This document shows, one piece after another, positions 1 to 10,353 of a stretch of 64,000 nt of DNA. The notes under the pieces are model-generated. The model did no database searches. It was not told where the DNA came from and was given only the letters and a program-made list of their open reading frames with translations. The stretch spans positions 26,270,001 through 26,334,000 of the forward strand of contig JAWHQI010000004.1 of NCBI GenBank assembly GCA_033032865.1. Direction: 5' to 3'. This stretch comes from Dactylorhiza incarnata (lineage: Eukaryota > Streptophyta > Magnoliopsida > Asparagales > Orchidaceae). The translations under genes and the position numbers were made by a program. Position 1 is the stretch's first letter; every line of letters begins with the position of its first letter.

Positions 1-480
1 AGTCTGTACTCCTCAGAAAAGTCTGTTTTCTTTAGATGGATTGGTCTATCTTTTGAAAACTTCATGGTGGTTAGCAGATGCTTGATTTCATCAGGTGTGA
101 GGTCTATAGATTCATCACCTAATAAGGGAGTGATGAAGACTTATTTAGTTATTCTTTAGAAGCTGATTTTCTTTCCCTATTTGCTTTGAACAAATATAAT
201 ATTAGGGTGTACCTGATGGAAGATCAAAGGTTGTCCTAATGTGTTATGCAGATATTGAGACAGGTGTCTCATGGATTGTTCCTTGGATTTATCCTTGTTC
301 AGATATCTGAACATGAGTTATCAGCTCCGTGAGCTCTGTTTACAGGAGCTTGCATCTTGTGGAGATGAGCTTATCTAGTCCAGCTTCAGTAAACAGAGCA
401 ATGATGCTCTTGTAGTTTTCTGCGGCGGCTTGGAAAGATTCAAGGTCAATGTCGAAGCCAGAGTTGGTCTTTGGAGCCAT
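1..480 (-). pseudogene. ORF3 (env-like) N-terminus of copia element A, broken
   Basis: Extra ORF of a SIRE-like copia element, read from an ATG at 480-478 off the left edge. Its first ~45 residues match the start of the ORF3 at 22027: both begin MAP, share SGFD about ten residues in, and share ISTRCK about thirty residues later. The same domain begins at 57851 in element D. A TAA at 342-340 (codon 47) ends the frame and later frames are also broken. The leader before the ATG (about 481-560) is pyrimidine-rich on the minus strand, like a 5' UTR or splice-acceptor region. The molecular function of the family is unknown; 'env-like' is only the customary name for an ORF in this position. Confidence 0.7.
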
Positions 481-599
481 TTTAGGTTAGTGAGAGAGAG
501 AGGAGGACATCGGCTGGACTGAGGAGCAAGAGGGATGAAGGATGCAGAGTAGTGAAGGTTTCTAACTGAAGAGTTTTTTAAGTCAGGTGAAACGTTGAA

Positions 600-850
600 A
601 TGCGACACTATTCGAGGCTTATTCGGTACTTCAGTGGATGTGACCGAAAATATTTTAGTATTGCCGCTTGTTTTTATGAAATCGACGTTACGTCGAGTGG
701 AATTCGACGTAAGCGTCGATACAGCCCGCGTTAAGATGCTATGGTTTTGTATCGACGTATGCGTCGATTGTAATCGACGCATGCGTCGATTTCACTTTTT
801 GAGTTGAGTCATCGACGGTGCGTCGATTAGAAGTCGACGTGACTTTTAAT
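600..850 (-). repeat. CGTCGA inverted-repeat array upstream of ORF3 (element A)
   Basis: Many copies of GCGTCGA/TCGACGC, arranged as short inverted repeats. The clearest is at 759-782: 11-bp arms (ATGCGTCGATT and its exact complement) around a 2-base loop. The array lies between the end of gag (932) and the ORF3 start (480). An A/T-rich stretch at about 648-667 could be a weak TATA-like site for ORF3. The same motif fills the U3 of this element's own LTR (4378-4620). Confidence 0.85.
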
Positions 851-931
851 TTTCCTGAAAGATTCTAGGTGTTTATTTCTTTTTATTCCTTCCTAATCCT
901 AAAGGTTTCTAAGTTAGTCTTGGACTAATTT

Positions 932-3260
932 TCACAGATAGTTTGATTGATTGTGCCAACATTGTTTGGCAAGGTGGCCAGTTTTGTTACATTTGTAGCA
1001 CTTGATTATCTTAGTATTGTGAGAATTTGAATTTAGAGAGGGATAGAAGTGTTGATTAGGATAGCAAGTTTGATTTAAATGGGAATTTTGGTTAGGATAG
1101 AATGTTTTGCTAGGATAGAGGTGTTGGTTAGGATAGAAATCATGATTAGGATGAATGGGTCCTGAATAGGGGTTAAGATGGAAGGTTTTTGGAGGATAGG
1201 CATTTACGTTGCTCTGAGTTCTTATGCGTCGATATCTATTCGACGTATGTTGATAGTTGCGTCGATTTATATTCGGCGCTTTCTCTAGATTGCGTTGATC
1301 TGGTATCGATGCATGAACAAAGTTGCGTCGATTTGATGTCGATGTACTTTTATTCAAGCGTCGAGTAAAGGTCGAGGCATCCGAGAAATTGCGTCGAGTA
1401 GAGTTCGACGCACTATCACTCATGCGTCGATATGAAGTCGACGCAACTGTATATTCATAAATTTTCTTCTTCCCTTTTTCTGATTTTACTCTTTTATGTA
1501 TTGTTTCTTTTGGCTTAGTTGCTTCCTCAGATGAAGGTTGAGAGTCATCAGCTGAATAATATGATGTTTCATCAAATTGTTTTATTTCCTTGAGGGAGTC
1601 TTCTTCCTTATTTAGTGAGTCTTTTTCTTTGTTTGATTTGATGGGTTTTGTGAATTTTACAGGGATCATCCAAGCAGGTTTGTTGGATGGAATTTGGTTG
1701 ATTGAGGGATCAGCCCCTAGACCAAGATTTTTATGTCTCCTTGTTTGTTGTTCAGTGATTTCCTTGAGAGTTTGGCTTCTCATCTTTATTGATTCTTCAA
1801 AAGCTTTTTCCTGGGATACCTTATCCTTAAGGAGCTGGTTTTCTATTCTAGCCCTTTCTACTTCCTTTTCTATGATGTTAGCCTTACTTCATAATTTTTA
1901 GAGCATTTAACCTCTCTATTTCTCTGGTTTTTAGCCATATTAATTTGTTCTTTTAGATCATTAATTTCTTGTGTAGCTTTTAGTTGATCTAGACACATTC
2001 CCATAAAATCATTTCTGAAATTATCACTTTGAAAATCTATTTCATCAAAAATGTTTACCTCATCCTTATCCTCAGATTCCTCTATGAGAATAAGGCTATT
2101 TTCTCTTTCATCTTCAGAAGATATGCTTTCTTCTCATCCTGTCTCATTCCATGAGTTGGTACCATCATCTTTCTTTGAGCCTTCAAATGCCATTAAGCAT
2201 AGGTCTTCTTGCTTAGGCTCTTCATTGTCACTCTTAGAAGAGGAGCTGTCCTCAGAGTCTGTCTCACTCCAGGCTTCTGCAATAAAGCCTCTTTCTTTCT
2301 TCTTCCCCTTTTTCTTGAGATCTTTCTTTTTCAGATCTTTCTTTGTCTCAGCATTTTCTGGACATTCTGGGGCAATATGTCCAGGTTTCCTGCAAGAGTA
2401 ACAAATAATTTCTTTAGTAGGAGTTTTGTCATACCTTGGTTTTGACTCTCTCCTTCTTGATCCATCTGTCCTGACCCATTTCTTGAATTTTCTGGCCAGG
2501 AAACTGAATAGTTCTTCTTCAGTGACAGAGCTTCCTTCTTCTGTTGCTTTTAATGCAATGTTCTTGTCTTTTGAAGAAGTTGGGGTGTTTTCTCTTCTCT
2601 TCTTCTCTTCTCTGGTTTTTAGCAGTTGCTCATAGGATCTGAGTTTTCCTAAGAGAGCATCTGTTGAAATTTCCCTTCGTCCTCTTGTGTCTCTTATTGC
2701 CCATATCCTTGAGTCCCATGAACTTGGGAGACTCATCAGCAATTTGTCATTGATCCCTGTGAGTGAGATTTCTCTATCCAAGTCCCTTAGTTGATTGATG
2801 ATCTGACTGAATCTGTCATACATCTCAGAGATGCTTTCTTCATTCTCTTTTGGAAGTTCTCATATTGAGAGATCAATAGAGCCTTCCTATCTTTTCTTTC
2901 ATCAGCACTTCCTTCTACCATCTTTATGAGAGCCTCCCAAATTTCTTTGGCTGATTCACACTCAACAACCCTTTGAAAGATTTCATCAGAGAGGGTTGAG
3001 ACCAGAATATTTACAGCTTTTGCATCACATGTTCCTGCCTTCTTCTCTTCAACTGTCCACTCAGCCTTTGGGACAAGTGTTTGAGTCACTTCACCACTTG
3101 AGTCTTTTCTATAAGGCTTGGGAGGACCTGTCAAGATAACGTTAAATAAATCTTCATCAATAGAATTCATATAAATCCTAATTCTTGTTTTCCAAACTGC
3201 AAACTTTTCAAGATTGCACATTGGTGGTCTGGTGGAAGCATAATCTTTGATTTGTGCCGT
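932..3260 (-). pseudogene. gag: Gag of copia element A, frameshifted
   Basis: Capsid-type polyprotein of a SIRE-like copia element. On the minus strand the N-terminal part runs from about 3260 to 2800, the UBN2-type core and first zinc knuckle (CYSCRKPGHIAPEC) lie at 2823-2134, and a C-terminal part with a second knuckle (CYKCNKTGHLAKQC) ends at 932. At least two frameshifts separate these pieces. Comparison with element B, whose gag begins Met-Ala-Gln, suggests the original ATG is now ACG at 3260-3258. Residues before the second knuckle are odd: a Tyr-Pro-Asn-Gln-rich stretch (about 1030-1190) and a Ser/Thr-Arg-Arg-Asn repeat encoded by a CGTCGA array. No protease, integrase, RT or RNase H follows; ORF3 comes next. 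Confidence 0.85.
1205..1450 (-). repeat. CGTCGA array inside the gag coding frame
   Basis: About ten copies of GCGTCGA/TCGACGC fall within the reading frame ending at 932. They are translated as repeated Ser-Thr-x-Arg-Arg-Asn units. The frame stays open through the whole array. Confidence 0.85.
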
Positions 3261-3281
3261 GTGGAAAGAAATATTTTTCAG

Positions 3282-3282
<1 letters not shown>

Positions 3283-3321
<39 letters not shown>
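3283..3321. repeat. AT dinucleotide microsatellite
   Basis: Uninterrupted AT repeat in the leader of element A, between the primer site and gag. A shorter AT run lies at about 3475-3492 inside the LTR. Confidence 0.95.
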
Positions 3322-3328
<7 letters not shown>

Positions 3329-3382
3329 AATAAGAGGTAGGATCTTTTTGATCAAGGAGTTATCCTTTTTAGATCAACCTAT

Positions 3383-3393
3383 CTCTGATACCA
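3383..3393 (-). other. Primer binding site, element A
   Basis: Minus strand reads TGGTATCAGAG, the usual complement of the 3' end of plant initiator-Met tRNA, two bases inside the LTR. It identifies 3396-4697 as the 5' LTR and the element as running on the minus strand. Confidence 0.9.
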
Positions 3394-3395
3394 AT

Positions 3396-4697
3396 TGAAA
3401 GTGCACAGTTAACCTCACTAGAATTCTCTAGTGGGGGGGGGGGTGAATAGAGATTTAAAATATTTTGTGCAATTATATATATATATATATTTATATGTGG
3501 TGATCACAGATTAAGGCTTCCCACACACCAACAAGAATTAAGTAAGTAAAGAAAGTAAATGCAAGAAAAGAAATTACAGCACAACACAAGGAAATATAGT
3601 GGTTCCCCAAACTTTGGGTAGTCCACTCTTCTACCCGCTTGGTAGGAAATTCACTGAGTCTTTTGATAAGGAGACTCTTAGAACCAACTGAGTCTTTTGA
3701 AAAGGAGACTCTTAGAACCAGTACAATTGAATTTTTTGAAGAGAGATTCTAAAAACTCTTTTACAGTATTTGAAAGTGAAATAAAGGTAAAGAAGAAAGA
3801 GAGATAATATAAAGACAAGAAGGAATCTTCTTCCTAGCAAGAAGATTGGAAGCACAAGAAGTAGTGAATGAAATCTCTCTTCTATAGTGAGAAGGAGATT
3901 GTAGGCCTTTTCTCTCTTTTGTGAGAGCTATCAGAGTATGCAGCAGAGTGGCTTCAGAAGCAGGAGAAGATGGAAGCTTGATCTTTGTTGCAGCACTATT
4001 TCTCAATTCTCTCTCTTTTTCTCTTGGGAGCTTTTCCTCTTTTTCAAATGTAAAATGGTGGATCACTTCTCTCTAGTGTTCTCTGCCGACCTCCTTGTTA
4101 TTTTATAGCTCTGTCCATTCAAATAATACTATAGGAGGATAATTGATAAGTAGACAGAGAAATAGAAAGATAGAAATATTTCTATAATAATTATATCAAT
4201 AGAAGGAAAGAATTCATTCTGATTTCAAATAATGTTCATAATGGTTTTAATCAAATTAGCCAAGAATCTATTAGAGGAAAAGAATGATTCAGAACGGCTA
4301 TAAAGAATAAATTGATTCCATATAAATCAGATCTATAAAAGAAGGAAAGAGATCTTGCGATTTTTGAATTAGACATAGAAATCGACGTGCGTCGATTACT
4401 ATTCGACGTAAGCGTCGAATTCGTCCTGGCTGGGCGTCGAGAGAAGAATAAGGAAGGTGCGTCGACTAAGGTGCGTCGACTTCTCAAGATGCGTCGACTG
4501 GAAGTCAGAGCTACGTCGACATAGGATACGTCGAATTCTTCTTAAAGTTACTTCGACTCATTCTGAAAGGAACGTCGATACCACTTCGACGTTGCGTCGA
4601 ATACTATTTGACGCATATTTACTTAACCTTGATTTTTCTTTCTTAGAATTCATATTCAACTTATTTTCAGGGGTTAAGAGAAATCATTTTCCCAACA
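3396..4697 (-). mobile_element. 5' LTR of copia element A (1302 bp)
   Basis: On the minus strand it starts TGTTGGG and ends ACTTTCA, the same ends as the other SIRE-like LTRs here. Near its 3' end is a G/C homopolymer inside a conserved segment (3430-3450). A TATA-like AGCTATAAAA lies at 4110-4101 and the CGTCGA array is upstream of it. The right edge abuts an RNase H coding sequence, so A is inserted in E1; the target duplication would be AATAC (4698-4702), but its partner is off the window. Confidence 0.9.
4378..4620 (-). repeat. CGTCGA array in U3 of LTR A, upstream of TATA
   Basis: About a dozen CGTCGA/TCGACG copies, several as inverted pairs around 5-8 bases. It lies about 270 bp upstream (minus strand) of the TATA-like box at 4101-4110. 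Same core as the internal array at 600-850. Confidence 0.85.
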
Positions 4698-5030
4698 AAT
4701 ACATTGCTGCGGGGAGCTGTTGTGCACAGCTATTGTGGATTCAACACCAGCTAGAGGACTACAACCTCAAGGTACGTAAATCTCCTCTTTATTATGACTC
4801 ATCCAGTGCTATCTCTATTACTAAGAATCCTATCTCTCACAGCAGGACTAAGCACATAGAGATAAGGTATCATTTTATATGAGAACATGTTTAATGTAAA
4901 GATATCTGCCTTGAATTTGTCCCCACTAACGGTCAAGTGGCTGATATATTCACTAAGACATTGGATGAGGCCAAATTTAATACTTTCAAGATTGAACTAG
5001 GAATGTTAAATGTAGAATTGTACTCACATT
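4698..5030 (+). pseudogene. pol: RNase H C-terminal end of copia element E1
   Basis: Translates to the SIRE-type RNase H tail: GSCCAQLLW, then DSSSAI, SRTKHIEIRYHF and ADIFTK. Two in-frame stops interrupt it after RYHF. The N-terminal part of pol is missing because element A is inserted immediately upstream; the remainder presumably lies left of A, outside the window. The DSSSA aspartate is one of the RNase H catalytic residues. Confidence 0.9.
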
Positions 5031-5508
5031 GAGGGGGAGCTAGAAAGGGTTATTCAAAATGAACAAGAACAGCTATTAAAGATAATAGTTCTCACATTGA
5101 GGGGGAGCAAGTTCCTGCTCAGGTTGAGGTGGAGAAGGCCAATGCTAAGAGGTTCAGAGAAGTTGTAGGATGACCTAAAGGGGGATTTGGAAATTTCTTT
5201 CTAAACCCTCTCAGGGTCTGTAGCTGCTGCTTCCCAATCCCTAGAGGGTAAAATAGTTGAAGAAACCAAAAAGGGGGAGATGGCCAATGCTAAGACCAAC
5301 TTAGAGTTAGCTTTGAGTGGATTGCCCTCTGAGTTAGTCAAAGCTTAATACAAAATGTTGTCATGAGTTTTGATAGAATGCTTAAACAATATTATTTTCT
5401 AGAAGCAATGTTATCATGAATGCTATATAGATCATTTTCATGATAGGTTTTTGTTGGATATGTACCTTATCATTGGGAATGTTCTGCCTTCTTCAAATTG
5501 GGGGAGAT
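5031..5508 (+). other. 3' region of E1 with repeated polypurine tracts
   Basis: Between the pol stop and the 3' LTR. It contains GAGGGGGAGC twice (near 5030 and 5100) and the likely true polypurine tract AAATTGGGGGAGAT at 5495-5508, directly before the LTR. Weak ORF-like stretches (about 5200-5350, Lys/Glu/Ala-rich) may be an ORF3 remnant; no intact ORF3 is present. Confidence 0.7.
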
Positions 5509-7199
5509 TGTTGGGAATATTGCCCTCAATGTTCCTTTGATTTGAAGAGGCATCACTCACAATGCTAAGTACATATTGTATTTGATACAATCTATTTTGT
5601 CTCCAGTATTGTACAGGGAGATGATATTCCATACAATGGAATAGATTCAAAGGTGTGTTGTTTAATCAGCTGAGAAGGTCTCACTATCTCAGTTGAACCA
5701 CTGAGACAAGACCAGGAGCCACTGAGAAGGCATCTGGGCAAGCTGAGATACAGATAGAAGAAACCACTGAGACTTGGCGTGTTCGTCGATCGCATAATGT
5801 AGTTCATCGAACACAGAATGCAGTTCATCGAACACAGAAAGCAGTTCGTCGAACGAAGAATGCAGTTGGTCGAACGCAGAATGCAGTTCGTCGAAAGCAG
5901 AATGCAGTTCATCGAACACAAATACAGAACAGAAGCAAACGCTGAGACTTGGCAAGTTTGTCAAACGCAGAATGCAGTTCGTCGAACGCAGAGATAGGAC
6001 AGAAGCGAATGCTGAGACTTGGCAAGTTCGTGGAACGAAGAATGAAGTTCATCGAACACAGAGACGGGACAGAAGCAAATGCTGAGACTTGGTGAGTTCG
6101 TCGAACAAAGAATGAAGTTCATCGAACACAGAGTTTGGCGAGTTCGTCGAACGCAGATTGCAGTTCGTCGAACACAGAATACAGTTCGTCGAACGCAGAA
6201 TCTTCTTTGCAGATCGACAGAATCCGCTAAGAAGAGGAAGCCATCTCAGCCCAACCGTTGATACAGTCCAAACGTGACATGGCGGGTTCTGCTTTTGGCG
6301 CAAGCTGCAGAAAAGTATTATGGGGTCCACCAATCACTCCCATATCTGTTAGAAGGACTGCTTAGAGCCGTTGAAGATCAGGGATGTATAAAAGAAGAAG
6401 TTAGGGCACTTATGAAAGCACTGGTCGAGTGCTAAAACAAATTGACTATTCCATTGACGGCCCCCGTCCACCTCATTCTCCTCCTGCTCACTGAACAAGC
6501 AAGAAGAATCTGATAGATAATGGAATCTCCTCTACAAGAAGGAGCAAGGTGATCTTCCATCCTTCAATTGAAGAGGAAGATCAGTTTGTAGCTGTCATCA
6601 TCATCTCCAGCTATAAGACAGCACAAGCTGTGCAGGAACTACATGAGACTTCCTCTCACTGCTGTATGCTATAGTAAGCTTCAAAAACTCTTTTACTGTA
6701 GGGCTATTTTCCTGAGTTTGTAGGGCTATTTTCCTGATATTGTAGGGTTGTTAGGCCTGAGTTTGTAGGGCTGTTAGGCCTGAGTTTGTAGGGCCATTTG
6801 GCCTGAGGTTGTAGGACCAGGAGGTGGTCTGAGCTGTAGGAGGTGGATTCCTCTGAGGTAGGATCTGTGTGATCTGAGGTAGGACCAGCAGGTGGTCTGA
6901 GTTGTAGGAGGTGGATTCCTCTGAGGTAGGGTTGTTGTGCTTGAGGTAGGGTTTGGAAAAACCTGAGAGATCCTGAGGGATATGTGTTGTAAGCTCTTGG
7001 AGCTGATATTGGTGGAGTTAGCCCTGTCTAACACACTGTTAGAAGGGTGATGGGGGAAAGTGGATTACCCATAGACACACTATCTTGGGGAACCACTATA
7101 AACACTTGTGAGTTTTCTAGGTTTGCTTAATTACTTACTTAGAATAATTTTAACTATCTATATCATCTAAGTAGAAATCAAAAGACCTGTTCACCCCCC

Positions 7200-7233
<34 letters not shown>

Positions 7234-7267
7234 TAGGTGAATTAGATCACATACCTATAATCTTTCA
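5509..7267 (+). mobile_element. 3' LTR of copia element E1 (1759 bp)
   Basis: Starts TGTTGGG after the polypurine tract and ends ATCTTTCA, with a very long C homopolymer at about 7194-7230 close to the end. A TATA box (TATAAAAG, 6387-6394) follows a large TTCGTCGAAC array. Between TATA and the C tract lies a tandem series of TGTAGGGC...CTGAG units (about 6690-6960). What follows is not a primer site, so this is the 3' LTR. Confidence 0.85.
5786..6205 (+). repeat. TTCGTCGAAC array in U3 of LTR E1
   Basis: About fifteen spaced copies of GTTCGTCGAACGCAGA or close variants, each with the palindromic core TTCGWCGAA. The array ends about 180 bp before the TATA box at 6387. The reverse-complement form of the same motif fills the LTRs of the unrelated LARD1. 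Confidence 0.9.
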
Positions 7268-8079
7268 GACTGGATCTTCTCCTAAGAGTGGGCTGCGGTG
7301 GAGTGACGAAATGGAGCGAAACCTGGAAGCTTAGCGCGAAAATGGCGGGTTGGTCGTCAATCTCTGGAATAGGGCGAAGTCCTAGGCTTTTATTGTAAAC
7401 AGTCAGAAATTTGGTCACGCACGGTCAAACGCACAACCGTGCGTGAACTATTTGATATTAAACCATCTGGATGTCTAGTAAAATGAAGCAGAAGCGCTCA
7501 TGTTATTTTATTCACGCAAGGTCAAAAACGACCTTGCACGAACAAAATGCACGGGTAGAAATAGATCGCCTAAAATTAGGTTAAACATAGGAAGATCATG
7601 CGGTTCCTTCATGCACGGTTGAGTCCAACTGTGCGTAAAGCAAACACACGGGTGATAAAATTATAAAAATTCAGACAAAAAGAGAGGCTCGTGCGTTTTA
7701 CTCACGCACAAGCAAAACTACCCGAGCGTGAACAAAATGCACGAGCGGGGGTAAATCATCATTTTGGGCCACAAATGAACATGTATAGTCAGAGAGATCG
7801 TGCGTCAAGGAAATGCACGACCCTGCTATTCATGCAGACATGAAATCTAGGCAAGATGGATGATCCACCCACCTGCACAACAAACCTCACAGTTTGGAAT
7901 ACCCTTCCCGCACAATCCAAATATAGAAAAAGGATGGGGAGCACCATGTGCTTACCCCCAACAACATTGAACGCAATTGCACACCAAAATGGGCATAAAT
8001 AGTGCACTTAGAGTTAAAGTGAATATGAGTGAAATACAAGCACTTAAGGCTTGAAAGTGAAGTGCACAAGAGTGAAAAC
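7268..8079 (+). other. Unidentified LTR-like promoter segment with inverted-repeat array
   Basis: No coding capacity. It holds perfect inverted repeats: CACGCACGGT (7416-7425) with its complement at 7436-7445, and GCAAGGTC (7516-7523) with its complement at 7530-7537, plus further degenerate CGTGCG/CGCACG pairs to about 7830. A TATA-like CATAAATAG follows at 7994-8002. The layout is that of U3 plus R of an LTR, but neither end is recognisable. It sits between the E1 3' LTR and a gag fragment. Confidence 0.5.
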
Positions 8080-8940
8080 TAGTCTGGATGAGTCTGTAAA
8101 ACACTATAAATATCGGACTCATCAACTGTTACACAGGAACTTGTCCCCATAGCTGAATGGACAAATGCGGAAATGAAGGTGAAAGTCTGTGACACAAAGG
8201 CTATGAACTTCTTGGTTCCAACTATGTCAGATGATATATTCCAAAAGGTGTTTGATTGTAGATCAACAAAGAAAATATGGTAATCACTGTCTAGACTAGT
8301 TGAAGGTAGCTCAGATGAAAGAAAGGACAAGAAGTCCCTTCTCATATCCCAATATGAGAACTTTCAAAAGAAATCTAAAGAAAATGTTGCTGAGATGTAT
8401 GAGAGATTCAACATCATTATTAATGAGCTTAGGGGACTGGATAAGGAGATCTCACTAATTGAGATCAATGACAAACTTCTCATGTCCTTCCCACGCACTT
8501 GGGATTCAAGGATCTGGGTCATTAGAGAGTCTAGCTGCCATGAAAAATCTCCACTAATGCCTTACTTATTAAGCTTAAATCCTATGAGCCACTGCTAAAA
8601 AGTAGAGCTGAGACTGAGGCAAAGGAGAAAGCCTCAACCCCAAAGGAAAGGACTATACCATTGAAGGTAGCTGAAGGAGAGCCTTCTACTTCTGAAGAAG
8701 AAATCTTCAATCTCTTGGCCAGAAGATTCATAAGATGGGTCAAGTCTGAATACTCCAGAAGAAAGGAAAGGAGCAAAAACAAACCTAAGTTTGATAAGAC
8801 TCCAAGGTAGGAGATAATCTACTTTTCATGCAGAAAACCTGGGCACATTGCCCCTGAATGTCCTGAAGAGCAAAAGGACAGAAGCAGCACCAAGAAGGAG
8901 CATAAGAAGAAGTCCTTCAGGAAGAAGAACAAGAAGAAGG
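8080..8940 (+). pseudogene. gag: Gag fragment of copia element E4
   Basis: SIRE-type gag core from about 8107, matching element A residue for residue in places: the EGSSDERKD and ISQYENFQKK stretches, then MYERFN and ELRGLDKEISL. Further on there is a degenerate zinc knuckle (about 8820-8870, SCRKPGHIAPEC) and Lys-rich residues. It contains frameshifts and stops. The N-terminus is absent, and the fragment is cut at 8940 by the LTR of element C. Confidence 0.85.
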
Positions 8941-10304
8941 TGTTGGAACATGCATTCCACATCTCTTGGTTTGAGAATAACAAATCTCATTGTATTTGAT
9001 CATACTTGCCATGTGTTTATAGTGTGCAGGAACTTCTGCTTTCAAGCCTCTAAGAGTACGAAAAAGAAAGACGACAATTCGCTATCAGATCAATACTCTG
9101 TTGCTAGTGCGGTGTGATGACGCTACCGCTGGCGGTAGCTTCTGCATATTTAGAAACATCGCTGAGAAGGAAACATTCTTCAAAAAAAGAAAATCATCGG
9201 GACTGAATATAATAACTATTACCGAGGTGAGTTAAGGCTAACGTCGGGTGGTAACTTATGGAAGCCTTACGATCATGATGCTGATTGAGGAGCAAAAAAG
9301 GAAGGAGATCTGACGGCTAGGAAAGAGATAACGCTAATGCAGCGCGCTATCCTTACTGCAGCGCAGTAGAAGGGGATGCCAAATTTGGAACCAGAACATT
9401 GCCAAAAATGACTCAATCAGTGTGCTAGCTTGTTGACTAAAGAGGCTACCTCCCAGTGGTAGCACTACCGCTGGCGCTAGGATCCGAGTCTATTTAAAGA
9501 GCGGTCCACCTCTGTTTTGATTTGCTGATTTGATGAGATATCTAAGCCAGAACTTCTGTATTCGTGAGAGCCTCCTCTTTGCAGCCAAGAGAACTCCGTC
9601 AACGTTCATGAGCGCTAAGGACTTAAAGAAAGATCAATCACGCCGACTTCATCTTCAAGTTCAACCTTTGAGGGAGTATCTTTGGTGTTTTAGTTTTTGT
9701 TATTTGTAACTCGTTGTATCATTAGTAGAGAATTCACCGCGTGGTTGGCAACTAAGGACTTGCCAGGACTAGGGGGAATTCACCACACGGCGACTAGGTT
9801 TTGGGATTAGATCTAGGTGGTGGTCGAGGCCTGTCTGGGGATAGAGAGGCTAGAGCGGCTTGAGGTCGTATATGGGGATAGATCGGCTAAAGCCAACCGG
9901 TTCTTAGGGAGAAGAGAAGGTATATAAAACAAATGGGGTTGTACGCATTTGCCTCAATCCCAAGCACCATTGGGATAAGATTTTGTAATCATTTCTAAAG
10001 CAATAATATCATATGTTTTTCTCTAATATTGTCTTGATATCTTTGATCGTTGAAATCTACACGAAAAGGCATTCTCTGTCACTAACGCCGAGCAGTAACG
10101 CTACCATTGGCGTTAGTAACAGAGTGCTCATCTCTCGTGTCTAGTGCAACCCAGTTTCATAAAAAGCATACTGTAGTATCTTAACCGAGATATTTTTATA
10201 AATACTATCAACTTACTTGATTAAACTCTATTAAGTCTTAAAAGTTTTAAAACTCGTATTCACCCCCCCCCCCCCCCCCTCTAAGGGCTCCTACCAATCC
10301 AACA
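8941..10304 (+). mobile_element. 5' LTR of copia element C (1364 bp)
   Basis: TGTTGG...CCAACA ends, followed after two bases by the primer site TGGTATCAGAG (10307-10317). A TATA-like TATTTAAAG at 9491-9499 directly follows a GCTACCGC array. A C homopolymer (10262-10279) lies in a conserved segment near the 3' end. It is related along its length to the solo LTR at 22284-23564. The 5 bases before it (8936-8940) would be the target duplication; the element's other end is not in the window. Confidence 0.9.
9118..9480 (+). repeat. GCTACCGC...GCGGTAGC inverted-repeat motifs in LTR C
   Basis: A perfect 8-bp inverted repeat with a 2-base loop at 9122-9139, followed by related but degenerate GCTA/AGCGC motifs at about 9345-9360 and 9455-9478. 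Another copy lies at 10085-10110. The last U3 copy is about 10 bp from the TATA-like box. Confidence 0.85.
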
Positions 10305-10353
10305 AGTGGTATCAGAGGCAGGTTATTCTAAAATGGTATAATAACTGGGAATA

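Noticed and set aside
5786..6205. CRISPR-like regular repeats
   Set aside because: Repeats are short with irregular linkers that are themselves similar; context is a plant LTR with no cas genes.
7268..7290. Primer site after the E1 LTR, which would make it a 5' LTR for E4
   Set aside because: The sequence does not match initiator-Met or another recognisable primer site, while a polypurine tract precedes the LTR.
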